NCBI GenBank assembly: GCA_001627335.1
Contig: LUPK01000059.1
Coordinates: 225,039 to 289,038 of the forward strand
DNA from: Nocardioides sp. REDSEA-S33_B3
GTDB lineage: Bacteria > Actinomycetota > Actinomycetes > Propionibacteriales > Nocardioidaceae
Direction: 5' to 3'
Length of the DNA: 64,000 nt
Part shown: positions 36,412 to 47,085 of the stretch, in pieces
Position numbering within the stretch: the stretch's first letter is position 1
Layout: each line of letters starts with the position of its first letter
The notes under the pieces: generated by a model
The model's input: only the letters and a program-made list of their open reading frames with translations
The model's database searches: none
Told to the model about the DNA's origin: nothing
Program-made: the position numbers and the translations under genes

Positions 36412-37212
36412 GTGGAGGTCCTGTCCCTGGCGTGGCGCACCGACCTGGCGCTGCTCGCGCAGTCGGGCAGCGAGGTCGAGCACCACCCGGCGTACGTCGT
36501 CGTGCGCACGCCGCAGAACCCGACGTTCCGCTGGGGCAACTTCGTGCTCCTGCGCCGCACACCGCTCCTGCGGGACCTGCCGGGGCTGGCCGCCCGCGTG
36601 GAGGCGCTCCTCCCCGGCCTGGGCCACCACGCCGTCGGCATCGACGACCCGAGCGCCGGCCGTGAGGACGTCGACCGGCTGCGTCAACCGGGGTGGCGGG
36701 TGGCCGTCGACACCGTGCTGACCGCCGAGAGGGTGCTGCCGCCGCGCCAGCTGCAGCGCAGCGCGGTCGTGCGCGCACTGAGCGGCGACCGCGACTGGAG
36801 CCAGAAGGTCGCGCTCGACCTGGCCTGCGCCGAGGGCGCCGGCCCGGACTACGAGCTGTTCGCGACCCGCCGTGCAGCAGCCGAGCGGGCCGCGGTCGAG
36901 AGCCGCCACGGCGCGTGGCTCGGGGCGTTCGACGGCGACCGCCTGCTCGCCGGGCTCGGGATCTTCTGCGCCGGCGAGGGGCTGGCGCGCTTCCAGACCG
37001 TGCAGACCCACCCGGAGGCGCGGCGTCGGGGTCTGGCGCAGGCGCTGCTGCACCACGCGGGCACCCACGCGCTGGGCGAGCTGGGCGCGCGCACATTGGT
37101 GCTGGTGGCCGACCCCGACCACCACGCGCTCGACCTCTACCTCGGTGCCGGGTTCGTGCGCACCGAGCGCCAGGTGAGCGCGGAGTGCCTCAGGACTCCA
37201 GCCAGGCCGTGA
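36412..37212 (+). CDS. GNAT-family N-acetyltransferase
   Basis: 266 residues. The acetyl-CoA-binding core is in the last third: WLGAFDGDRLLAGLGIFCAG, RFQTVQTHPEARRRGLAQAL (motif A, R-R-x-G-x-A), then ARTLVLVADPDHHALDLYLG and AGFVRTERQ. The first 150 residues are a diverged second GNAT-like half without a clear CoA site. The acceptor is unknown. GTG 36412 lies 7 bases after TAGCCT (36399-36404). Its 3' end overlaps the convergent M3 peptidase gene by 23 bases. Confidence 0.85.
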   Translation: MEVLSLAWRTDLALLAQSGSEVEHHPAYVVVRTPQNPTFRWGNFVLLRRTPLLRDLPGLAARVEALLPGLGHHAVGIDDPSAGREDVDRLRQPGWRVAVDTVLTAERVLPPRQLQRSAVVRALSGDRDWSQKVALDLACAEGAGPDYELFATRRAAAERAAVESRHGAWLGAFDGDRLLAGLGIFCAGEGLARFQTVQTHPEARRRGLAQALLHHAGTHALGELGARTLVLVADPDHHALDLYLGAGFVRTERQVSAECLRTPARP

Positions 37213-39139
37213 AGGCCCGGTTGTCGTAGGGACGTCCCAGGAACTCCTCGACCAGGTCGGCGGCGTCCCTGCTGCCGCCGGCGGCCAGCACGGTGTCGCG
37301 GTACCGCGTGGCCACCTCCGGGGCGAACAGGTCGCCCGCGTCGAAGGCCGAGAAGAGGTCCTTGGCGATGACCAGGCTCCACATGTAGGTGTAGTAGCCC
37401 GAGCCGTAGCCCTCGAGGTGCCCGAAGCCGCAGTGGAAGTGCGTGTCGGGCACCTGCCCCCAGACGGCATAGCGGTCCGACAGCTCGCGCGAGCGCGCGG
37501 TCAGGTCGTCGGGCAGCTCGGCGTGGAAGCGGTAGGAGACGGCGGCGTAGTACATCTGGGTGCGCGCGTAGTAGCCCTTGCCGAACTCCTCGGCCGCCCG
37601 CATCCGGTCCACGAGAGCCTCGGGGATCGGCGTGCCGTCGGCGTCGACGGCGAACCCGGCGAGCACGCCGTGGTCCCAGGCCCACTCCTCGAGCATCTGG
37701 CTGGGCGCCTCGACGAAGTCCCACTCGGTGGCGACGCCGGAGAACCGCACCCACGGGTGCCGCCCGGCCAGGACGTGGTGCAGCAGGTGGCCGAACTCGT
37801 GGAAGAGCGTGACCACCTCGGAGTGGTCCATGCGGGTGCGTCCGAAGTTGCACACCAGCACGCCCTCGGGAAGCTGGCGTCCGGCGACACCGCGGACGAG
37901 GTCGAACTGCGCGGCGTGGTTGTACTTGCCCGGCCGCGGGTGGAGGTCGAGGTGGATGCGGCCCAGCCGCTCCCCGGTCTCCACCAGCACCACGTCGTAC
38001 GTCGCCACCTCGGAGTGCCAGGAGGGCGCGTCGACCGGGAGGTACTCCAGGCCGAAGAGTCGGCCCGTCACGTCGAGCAACCCCTGGCGGACCCGCCCGG
38101 AGTCGAAGTAGGCCCGCACGGCCTGCCCGTCGACGTCGTACTGCTCGCGGCGCACGACCTCGCCGTAGTAGCGCGCGTCGGCCACGTCGAGCCGCTCGAG
38201 GTCCGGGTGGTCCTGCCGGGCCCGCTCGAGCAGGACCGCGGCGTCGCGCTCGGCGCTGGCGGTGGCGTCGCGGGCGACCCGGTCGACGAACTCGGCGATG
38301 GCGGCCCCGGTGCCGATCATCTTCTCCTCGGCGTCGTAGTCGGGCCAGGAGTCGTAGCCCAGCAGCCGTGCCTGCTCGTCGCGGACCTTCAGCAGGTCGG
38401 CGAGGACGGGGTCGTTGTCGGGCCAGCCGATGTTGAGGAAGGTGTGCATCACCGCGTGCCGCGCCTCGCGGTCGGCGGAGAACATCAGGAACGGGTTGGT
38501 GTCGGGGTAGCCCGTCGTGATCGTGACCGTGCCGTCCTCGGCGACCGGGTGGGACTCGACGTAGTCAGCCGGCAGGCCCTCCAGGGCGCTGGCCGGGACG
38601 CGGGTCTCCCCCGCTCCGTCGCGGATGTTGCGGGCGAACGCCTGGCCGAGGTCGGAGCCGCGTGCGGAGAGCTCGCGCAGCCGGGCGCGGGTCTTCTCGT
38701 CGCGGTCGACGCCGCTACGCTGGAAGGAGCGCAGCGCGTCCTCCAGCACCCGCTCCGCGCCGTCGGGCAGTCCGTCGGTGGGGGCGGCCTCCAGCACGGC
38801 ATAGACCCCGGGGTCGAGCATGAGCGAGGTCCGCAGCTCGTGCAGCTGCTGCTCGTAGCCCTCCGCGCGCTCGCGCAGCGCAGCGTCGGGGTGCACCTGG
38901 GAGAGCAGGCCGGCCACGGCGAAGGCGTTGCCGAGGTCGACGTGCACGTCGTTCCACCGCGGCAGGCTCGCCGGGTCGCCGGGCGCGGTCGCGCGCAGGG
39001 CCTCGATGCGCTGCCGCGTGCGCTGGAGCCCGCCGAGCACCTGCTGGTCGAGGAAGTCGTTCCAGCCGTCGAGGTCGTCCACGGAGGGCAGGGTCACGGG
39101 CTGGAGGTCGCCCGCTGCGGGCGCGCTATCGGTCGGCAC
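37190..39139 (-). CDS. M3-family zinc metallopeptidase (thimet oligopeptidase / dipeptidyl carboxypeptidase type)
   Basis: 649 residues with no signal peptide, so cytoplasmic. The zinc site HEFGH (447-451) stands in VVTLFHEFGHLLHHVLAG, and the third ligand lies in the ATEWDFVEAPSQMLEEWAWD region. The C-terminal DCP/oligopeptidase helices are present (HFHCGFGHLEGYGSGYYTYM). It degrades short peptides released by other proteases. GTG 39139 is 6 bases after TAGCCT (39146-39151, minus strand). Length and motifs place it nearer dipeptidyl carboxypeptidase and oligopeptidase A than PepF. Confidence 0.92.
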   Translation of the reverse strand: MPTDSAPAAGDLQPVTLPSVDDLDGWNDFLDQQVLGGLQRTRQRIEALRATAPGDPASLPRWNDVHVDLGNAFAVAGLLSQVHPDAALRERAEGYEQQLHELRTSLMLDPGVYAVLEAAPTDGLPDGAERVLEDALRSFQRSGVDRDEKTRARLRELSARGSDLGQAFARNIRDGAGETRVPASALEGLPADYVESHPVAEDGTVTITTGYPDTNPFLMFSADREARHAVMHTFLNIGWPDNDPVLADLLKVRDEQARLLGYDSWPDYDAEEKMIGTGAAIAEFVDRVARDATASAERDAAVLLERARQDHPDLERLDVADARYYGEVVRREQYDVDGQAVRAYFDSGRVRQGLLDVTGRLFGLEYLPVDAPSWHSEVATYDVVLVETGERLGRIHLDLHPRPGKYNHAAQFDLVRGVAGRQLPEGVLVCNFGRTRMDHSEVVTLFHEFGHLLHHVLAGRHPWVRFSGVATEWDFVEAPSQMLEEWAWDHGVLAGFAVDADGTPIPEALVDRMRAAEEFGKGYYARTQMYYAAVSYRFHAELPDDLTARSRELSDRYAVWGQVPDTHFHCGFGHLEGYGSGYYTYMWSLVIAKDLFSAFDAGDLFAPEVATRYRDTVLAAGGSRDAADLVEEFLGRPYDNRAFTAWLES

Positions 39140-39200
39140 GCTGCGAGGCTACCCACGCGCTGTCACGGCGGTGTCACACCCGTAGGGCCCGTGTCGCGTC

Positions 39201-39776
39201 TCAGACCTGGGTGAGCCCCGGGTCCCGGGGCGGCTCGATGCCGCCGGCGCAGGAGGCCCGCGGCTCCGGAGCCGTCTCGCCGTTGCCGAGCTCGGCGATG
39301 AACAGGGCCAGACGCGGGTCGTCGGCCCCGGTCAGCGCCAGACGGCGCTCCCACACCACGACGACCACGGGTGCGTCGAGGCCGGACCACGGCGTCAGGA
39401 TGCCGTTCTGCGGCAGTTGCTCGGCCAGCAGCGCGACCTCGTCGGCGTCGAGATCGGGGTCGTGGGCGATCACGACGGTGCCGTGCTCCAGGTCGTGCAC
39501 GAGGTTCTCGGCGGGCACCTGCTCGTCGTACGCGCCGCAGTCGAGCCACTCCCCCGCGTGCGGTCCGCCGACGGGCGGCTCGGTCGGGTACTCCACCGCG
39601 TCGTCGGTGTGCGTCGTGGGCAGGTCCTCGAAGACCTCGACCGCGTCGAGGGTCAGGTCCACCGGCTCGGGTCGCAGCCGCTCGGCCACCTGCGGCAGCA
39701 CCGTGGCGGCGGTCATCACGAGCAGCACCCCCAGGAGCGCGACCGCCAGCACCAGCGTCCGTCGCGCGCGGCTCAC
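39201..39776 (-). CDS. DUF3105 membrane-anchored protein
   Basis: 191 residues. A membrane segment at the N-terminus (RRTLVLAVALLGVLLVMTAA) leaves about 160 residues outside. The DUF3105 core is recognised by DAVEYPTEPPVGGPHAGEWL, DCGAYDEQVPAENLVHDLEH and GTVVIAHDP; it contains Cys and His residues that suggest metal or disulphide chemistry. The function is unknown. GTG 39776 overlaps the stop of the thiamine-binding gene (GTGA), so the two are co-translated. Confidence 0.82.
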   Translation of the reverse strand: MSRARRTLVLAVALLGVLLVMTAATVLPQVAERLRPEPVDLTLDAVEVFEDLPTTHTDDAVEYPTEPPVGGPHAGEWLDCGAYDEQVPAENLVHDLEHGTVVIAHDPDLDADEVALLAEQLPQNGILTPWSGLDAPVVVVVWERRLALTGADDPRLALFIAELGNGETAPEPRASCAGGIEPPRDPGLTQV

Positions 39777-40075
39777 CCCTGCTCCAGCAGGCGCTCCACC
39801 CGCTCGACCTTCGCCGTCAGCTGACCGTCCCACCCGGGACGGATGTCGGCCTTCAGCACCAGCCCGACCCGCGGGGAGACCTCGGCGACGACGTCGACGG
39901 CGCGCTTGACCACGGCCATCACCTCGTCCCACTCCCCCTCGACGTTGGTGAACATCGAGTTCAGCTCGTAGGGCAGCCCCGACTCCTTCACCACGCGTAC
40001 GGCGGCGGCGACCGCCTCGGAGACGCTGCCGGTCTCGTCGCCGCTGGTCGGGGAGATGCTGAACGCCACGATCAT
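39773..40075 (-). CDS. Thiamine-binding protein, MTH1187/YkoF family
   Basis: 100 residues, the complete one-domain family (ferredoxin-like fold). Typical features: IVAFSISPTSGDETGSVSEA, AAAVRVVKESGLPYELNSMF, TNVEGEWDEVMAVVKRAVD. Members bind thiamine or its breakdown product HMP in a dimer groove and are linked to salvage. ATG 40075 lies 6 bases after TACGGT (40082-40087, minus strand), so it is leaderless and no TPP riboswitch is possible. It leads a two-gene operon with the DUF3105 gene. Confidence 0.82.
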   Translation of the reverse strand: MIVAFSISPTSGDETGSVSEAVAAAVRVVKESGLPYELNSMFTNVEGEWDEVMAVVKRAVDVVAEVSPRVGLVLKADIRPGWDGQLTAKVERVERLLEQG

Positions 40076-40171
40076 GGCGCCACCGTATCCAGCGGCTCCT
40101 CGAGCCTGATCAGCTCCCGCAGCCTGGCCCTCGCCTCGCGCCCGTGCGGCGCGACCGCCCCGGACAAATGG

Positions 40172-40217
40172 GTCGTGCCCCCCAGCGGGCGCCAGGGCGC
40201 GCGCTGAGGGGCACGAC
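40172..40217 (-). terminator. Strong hairpin terminator of acnA
   Basis: GTCGTGCCCC (40172-40181) pairs perfectly with GGGGCACGAC (40208-40217); inside it, CAGCG and GCGC-rich stretches extend the stem (CAGC with GCTG). The hairpin lies just after the acnA stop on the minus strand and upstream of the thiamine-binding gene's promoter. The remaining gap 40088-40171 shows nothing I can name. Confidence 0.8.
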
Positions 40218-40234
40218 TGCGTGCTCGGGGCGGG

Positions 40235-43045
<2,811 letters not shown>

Positions 43046-43142
43046 TGACCAACATCTCCTCTGTCGCGTGTGCGCCGGCGGTCTGCCGCCATCTTGCCGT
43101 CGAGCCGGTGACCTGCGGAAGTCAGGTTCACCTCAGCAACTC

Positions 43143-43176
43143 TCTCGACATCAAGATACACGACATCGAGTGATGT
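43143..43176. promoter_or_regulatory. Two dyads in the acnA upstream region
   Basis: TCTCGACATCAAGA (43143-43156) is an imperfect palindrome (10 of 14). ACATC-GAGT-GATGT (43163-43176) is perfect. Both carry GACATC, 20 bases apart, so one protein could bind side by side. They lie between acnA and the ABC exporter promoter and could act on either. Confidence 0.4.
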
Positions 43177-43212
43177 GGCGGCCACCCCTCCGGGCGCGGG
43201 TAGAGTCCGCCG

Positions 43213-44040
43213 GTGCTCTCGGTCCGGCCCCTTTCCCCCTCGGTCGGGACGCCGTACCTCAGGCTCGTCGTGGCGGGCTTCCGGCAGCAGGCGGCCTACC
43301 GGCTCGCCGCACTGGCGGGCCTGGTCGCCAACACGACCTTCGGCTTCCTCAAGGTCGCCCTGCTGCTGGCGACGGTGCAGGCCGCGGGCGGCGAGCTCGA
43401 CGGGTACGACGTCGGCACCATGTCGGCCTACGTCTGGCTGTCCCAGGGGCTGCTCGGGTCGGTGAACCTCTACGGCCGCTCGGAGATGGCCGAGCGGATC
43501 CGCACCGGTGACGTGGTCGTGGACTTCCTGCGCCCTCTCGACGTGCACGCCGGCGCCGTGGCCATGGAGGTGGGTCGCGGACTGTTCGCGCTGCTCCCCC
43601 GCGGCGTGCCGTCGGTGCTGGTCGGCGCCCTGGTCGTGGGGATGACCATGCCGACGACGCCGGGGCCCTACCTGCTGGGCGCTGTGAGCGTGCTGCTCGG
43701 CATCACCGTCTCCGCCGCGACCGCCTACCTCGTGGCCGCGACCGGGTTCTGGCTGGTGGAGACGCGGGGCGTGGCGCTGCTCTACATGGTCGTGGCGGGG
43801 TTCCTGGCCGGGCTCTACGTGCCGATCGCGATCTTCCCGGCGCCGCTGTTCTGGCTTGCCTCGGCCTCGCCCTTCCCGTCGATGCTGATGTACCCCGTGG
43901 ACGTGCTCTCCGGGCGCGTCGACGGGCTCGCCTCGGTCGGGCTGGTGGCCGCCCAGGTCGGCTGGCTGGTCGTGGTCGGTGCGCTGGGCCAGCTGATGAC
44001 GCGTCGTGGGCGGCATCGCCTGGAGGTGCAGGGTGGCTGA
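43213..44040 (+). CDS. ABC exporter permease subunit, first of pair
   Basis: 275 residues, with about six membrane segments (YRLAALAGLVANTTFGFLKV, RGVPSVLVGALVVGMTMP, YLLGAVSVLLGITVSAATAY, GVALLYMVVAGFLAGLYVPI, VGWLVVVGALGQLM). It belongs to the uncharacterised ABC-2-type group COG4587/COG3694, in which two different permeases pair with one ATPase; a Corynebacterium member exports viologens. GTG 43213 is 6 bases after TAGAGT (43201-43206). The second permease gene overlaps by 8 bases. Confidence 0.88.
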   Translation: MLSVRPLSPSVGTPYLRLVVAGFRQQAAYRLAALAGLVANTTFGFLKVALLLATVQAAGGELDGYDVGTMSAYVWLSQGLLGSVNLYGRSEMAERIRTGDVVVDFLRPLDVHAGAVAMEVGRGLFALLPRGVPSVLVGALVVGMTMPTTPGPYLLGAVSVLLGITVSAATAYLVAATGFWLVETRGVALLYMVVAGFLAGLYVPIAIFPAPLFWLASASPFPSMLMYPVDVLSGRVDGLASVGLVAAQVGWLVVVGALGQLMTRRGRHRLEVQGG

Positions 44041-44881
44041 GTCGCCCCTGGCCCAGCCCGTGGCGCGCCCGGCGCCCCACGGCGGCGTGCTGGCGCCGTA
44101 CCGAGCGGTGCTGGCCTCGCGCATCCGCTCGCAGGCCAGCTACCGCACCAGCTTCGGCCTCGACCTCGGCAGCTCGCTGCTGGTCGGGCTCACCGAGCTG
44201 GCCGAGGTGGCGGTGCTGTTCACCAGTGTCTCGGCGATCGGTGGGTTCGACCTGGCCGCGATGCTGCTGGTCTTCGGTCTCGCCGACCTGTGCTTCTCGC
44301 TGGCCGACATGGTCGTCGGGCACTGCGACAACCTCCCGGAGTACGTCCGCACCGGGCGTCTGGACGTGTTCTACCTGCGTCCGCAGCCGCTACTGCTGCA
44401 GCTGGTCACCAGCGACATCAGCCTGCGCCGACTCGCGCGTGCGGCCGTCGGCCTGGTGGCGCTCGTGGTCGGACTGGTGGTCAACGACCTCGCCTGGGGT
44501 GCCGGGGCCGTCGGGCTGCTCGCCGTCGCCCTGGTCAGCGGCACGGTCACCTTCGCGGCGCTGTTCGTGTGGGCCGGCGGGCTGCAGTTCTTCCTCGTCA
44601 ACGGCTCGGAGATGACCAACGCGTTCGTGTACGGCGGTCGGTACGCCGCCACGCAGCCCGGCACCGTCTGGGGCCGGCCGCTGGTCGTGGTCTTCGGCTT
44701 CTTCTTCCCGATGGCCTTCACGGCCTACCTGCCGGCCGCCACGCTGCTGGGGCTCGACACCTTCGCCGGGCTGCCGGACTGGGCTGGTTGGCTGGCGCCG
44801 GTCGCCGCCGTGTGGGCCTGGGTCGCCGCGGGGCTGAGCTGGCGCACCGGCGTACGTCACTACCAGGGAGCGGGCGGATGA
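44033..44881 (+). CDS. ABC exporter permease subunit, second of pair
   Basis: 282 residues, about six membrane segments (GLVALVVGLVVNDLAWGAGA, GLLAVALVSGTVTFAALFVW, VFGFFFPMAFTAYLPAATLL, APVAAVWAWVAAGLSW). The family mark YVRTGRLDVFYLRPQPLLLQ also occurs in a related form in the first permease (RIRTGDVVVDFLRPLDV), showing that the two are distant paralogues. It overlaps both neighbours (8 and 4 bases), giving tightly coupled translation with a fixed ratio. Confidence 0.88.
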   Translation: MAESPLAQPVARPAPHGGVLAPYRAVLASRIRSQASYRTSFGLDLGSSLLVGLTELAEVAVLFTSVSAIGGFDLAAMLLVFGLADLCFSLADMVVGHCDNLPEYVRTGRLDVFYLRPQPLLLQLVTSDISLRRLARAAVGLVALVVGLVVNDLAWGAGAVGLLAVALVSGTVTFAALFVWAGGLQFFLVNGSEMTNAFVYGGRYAATQPGTVWGRPLVVVFGFFFPMAFTAYLPAATLLGLDTFAGLPDWAGWLAPVAAVWAWVAAGLSWRTGVRHYQGAGG

Positions 44882-45834
44882 CCTCTCACATCATCGAGAC
44901 CGACGGCCTGACCCGGACCTTCCGGGTGCGCGAGGGCGTGCGACGGCGCACCGTGGTGGCCGTCGACGACCTGTCGCTGCGGGTGGAGGCCGGCGAGGCA
45001 GTCGGTTACATCGGCGCCAACGGGGCGGGGAAGTCCACGACGATCAAGATGCTCTGCGGCATCCTCGTGCCGACCTCCGGCGAGGTCCGCACCTGCAGGC
45101 TGCGCCCGGTCGCCGAACGGCGCCGGCTGGCCCGTGAGATCGGTGTGGTCTTCGGGCAGCGGTCGCAGCTGTGGTGGGACCTGCCCACCGGCGAGTCCTT
45201 CGCCCTGCTGGCCGCCATCCACCGGCTCTCCCCCGCCGACGCCGCGGCCCGGCGCGAGGAGCTGGTGGAGCGGCTGGAGCTGGGCGAGTTCCTCACCACT
45301 CCGGTGCGGCAGCTCTCGCTGGGTCAGCGGATGCGCGCCGAGGTGGCCGCCGCGCTGCTCCACCGGCCCCGGCTGGTCATCCTCGACGAGCCCACCATCG
45401 GGCTGGACGTGCTGTCGAAGCAGCGGCTGCGCGAGTTCCTGGTGACCGAGCGGCGCGACCACGGCACCACCCTGCTGCTCACCACCCACGACATGGGCGA
45501 CGTGGAGCGGCTCTGCGACCGCGTCGTGCTCGTCGACCGCGGCCGGACCGTCCACGACGGCAGCCTCGGCGCGCTCTCGCGCACCGTCGGCGCCCAGCGC
45601 GTGATGACCGTCGACCTCGCGTCCTCCGTGCCCTCCCTGGCGCTGCCCGACGGTGCCACCCACCTCGGCGAGGAGGGCCACGGCCTGCGCCACCGCATCG
45701 GCTTCGACCCCGACCGGGTCACCGCCGCCGCGGTCCTCGCCGCTGTCAGTGCCGACGCCGAGGTGCTCGACCTCTCGATCGAGGAGCCGGACGTCGAGGA
45801 CGTGGTGCGACGCGTCTATCGGTCCCGCCGCTGA
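44878..45834 (+). CDS. ABC exporter ATP-binding subunit
   Basis: 318 residues. Walker A GANGAGKSTTIKMLCG, Q-loop GVVFGQRSQLWWDLP, signature LSLGQRMRAEVAAALLHRP, Walker B LVILDEPTIGLD, and the switch His in LLLTTHDMGDVERL are all intact. The signature reads LSLGQ rather than LSGGQ, as in the COG4586 group. About 90 C-terminal residues after the core are a dimer or regulatory tail (EVLDLSIEEPDVEDVVRRVY). Its stop codon is the first triplet of the 22-bp repeat array. The exported substrate is unknown. Confidence 0.92.
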   Translation: MTSHIIETDGLTRTFRVREGVRRRTVVAVDDLSLRVEAGEAVGYIGANGAGKSTTIKMLCGILVPTSGEVRTCRLRPVAERRRLAREIGVVFGQRSQLWWDLPTGESFALLAAIHRLSPADAAARREELVERLELGEFLTTPVRQLSLGQRMRAEVAAALLHRPRLVILDEPTIGLDVLSKQRLREFLVTERRDHGTTLLLTTHDMGDVERLCDRVVLVDRGRTVHDGSLGALSRTVGAQRVMTVDLASSVPSLALPDGATHLGEEGHGLRHRIGFDPDRVTAAAVLAAVSADAEVLDLSIEEPDVEDVVRRVYRSRR

Positions 45835-45989
45835 CTGCCGAGCCGTCACTCACGCACGGCCCAACCGTCACTCACGCACGCCCGAGCCGTCTACCACGCG
45901 TGCCAGCGACGTCTCGGCCATGCGCCAGCGACCTCTCGGCCATGCGCCAGCGACCTCTCGGCCATGCGCGGCTGACCTCTCGGCGGGTC
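45832..45989. repeat. Inverted array of seven 22-bp tandem units filling a convergent gene gap
   Basis: Left block: three adjoining units of exactly 22 bp (45832-45853, 45854-45875, 45876-45897) with core CCGTCACTCAC. Right block: four units of exactly 22 bp (45902-45923, 45924-45945, 45946-45967, 45968-45989) with core GCGACCTCTCGGCCATGC; units two and three are identical. Read on the opposite strand, the left units match the right ones at 14 of 22 positions, so the blocks are inverted copies meeting at GCGT (45898-45901). The array starts at one gene's stop codon and ends at the other's. There are no spacers, so it is not CRISPR. Confidence 0.8.
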
Positions 45990-47085
45990 AGTCCCAGTGG
46001 AAGAGGGCCACGCACTCGACGTGGTGCGTCATCGGGAAGAGGTCGAGCGCGCGGAGGGAGGCCAGGGAATACCCCGCCTCGCGCAGGTACGCCGTGTCCC
46101 GGGCCAGGGCCGCCGGGTCACATGCGACATAGGCGATCCGACGGGGGGTGCGGCGCGCGACCTCGCGGACGACCTTGCGGCGCGCCCCCTGGCGCGGCGG
46201 GTCCAGCACGACCAGGTCGACCGGCCCACTCAGCAGATCGCCGCGCGGGCGGCCGAGGACGCGCTCCACGTCGCCGGAGACGGCTTCCCAGCGGCCGGGG
46301 AGGGTGGCGAGGTTGGTGCGCGCGTGCGAGACGGCGGTGCGGTCGCCCTCGACCAGCCCGACGGCGCCCGAGCGGCCCACGGCCTCGCCGAGGAAACGGG
46401 CGAACAGCCCGACGCCGGCGTACAGGTCCAGGACGCGGTCGCCGGGCTGCGGCTCGAGGCCGGCGAGCACGGTCTCGACGAGCACCTCGGCGGCGCCGGG
46501 GTGCACCTGCCAGAAGCCGCCCGGGGCGACGGAGAACTCCACGCCGCGGACCGTGTGCAGCTCCCGCTCCGAGACCCGGCCGCGACCGTCGATGAGGCAG
46601 TCGTCGATCTCGACGACCTCGTGGCTGCGGTGCTGGCGCATACCGCGGCGGCCGTCGCCCAGGTCGACGTAGCGCTGCCGGGTGCGCCAGCGCAGCCCGT
46701 CGACGTCGCCGGGCACCGCCTCGACCTCGACGTCGACCTCGAGGCCGGCCAGTCGCACCATCTGCTCGCGCACGACGCCGGCCTTCAGCGCACGCTGCGC
46801 CGGCAGGCGCACGTGCTGCAGGTCGCAACCGCCGCACAGTCCCGGACCGGCGAACCGGCACGGCGCCTCGACGCGGTCCGGCGAGGCCTCCAGCACCTCC
46901 ACGGCGTCACCGCGCCAGAACCGGTCGCCCTCGGCGCCCTCGGTGATCTCGACGACCACGCGCTCGCCGGGCAGCGTGTGCCGGACGAACACGACCGGAC
47001 CGTCCTCCTGCCGCAGCACGCAGTGCCCGCCGTGGGCGACGGGCCCGACCACGCCCTCGAGGCGCGACCCGACCGGGCCGCTCAT
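45988..47085 (-). CDS. RNA (uracil-5)-methyltransferase of the TrmA/RumA family
   Basis: 365 residues. An N-terminal TRAM domain (VGPVAHGGHCVLRQEDG ... VRHTLPGERVVVEITEG), an Fe-S-type Cys cluster (CRFAGPGLCGGCDLQHV), the SAM site VLDLYAGVGLFARFLGEAVG, DLVVLDPPRQGA, and the catalytic Cys in IAYVACDPAALARD. It forms 5-methyluridine in rRNA or tRNA; the exact target cannot be read. In M. tuberculosis the equivalent (Rv2689c, as I recall) occupies the same place next to the APC permease. The ATG overlaps the permease stop (ATGA), so translation is coupled. Confidence 0.9.
   Translation of the reverse strand: MSGPVGSRLEGVVGPVAHGGHCVLRQEDGPVVFVRHTLPGERVVVEITEGAEGDRFWRGDAVEVLEASPDRVEAPCRFAGPGLCGGCDLQHVRLPAQRALKAGVVREQMVRLAGLEVDVEVEAVPGDVDGLRWRTRQRYVDLGDGRRGMRQHRSHEVVEIDDCLIDGRGRVSERELHTVRGVEFSVAPGGFWQVHPGAAEVLVETVLAGLEPQPGDRVLDLYAGVGLFARFLGEAVGRSGAVGLVEGDRTAVSHARTNLATLPGRWEAVSGDVERVLGRPRGDLLSGPVDLVVLDPPRQGARRKVVREVARRTPRRIAYVACDPAALARDTAYLREAGYSLASLRALDLFPMTHHVECVALFHWD

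Noticed and set aside
40076..40171. TPP riboswitch before the thiamine-binding gene
   Set aside because: The -10 hexamer sits 6 bases from the ATG, so no leader RNA exists; no CUGAGA-type core is seen.
45832..45989. CRISPR array
   Set aside because: Units adjoin directly, without spacers, in two orientations, and no cas gene is near.
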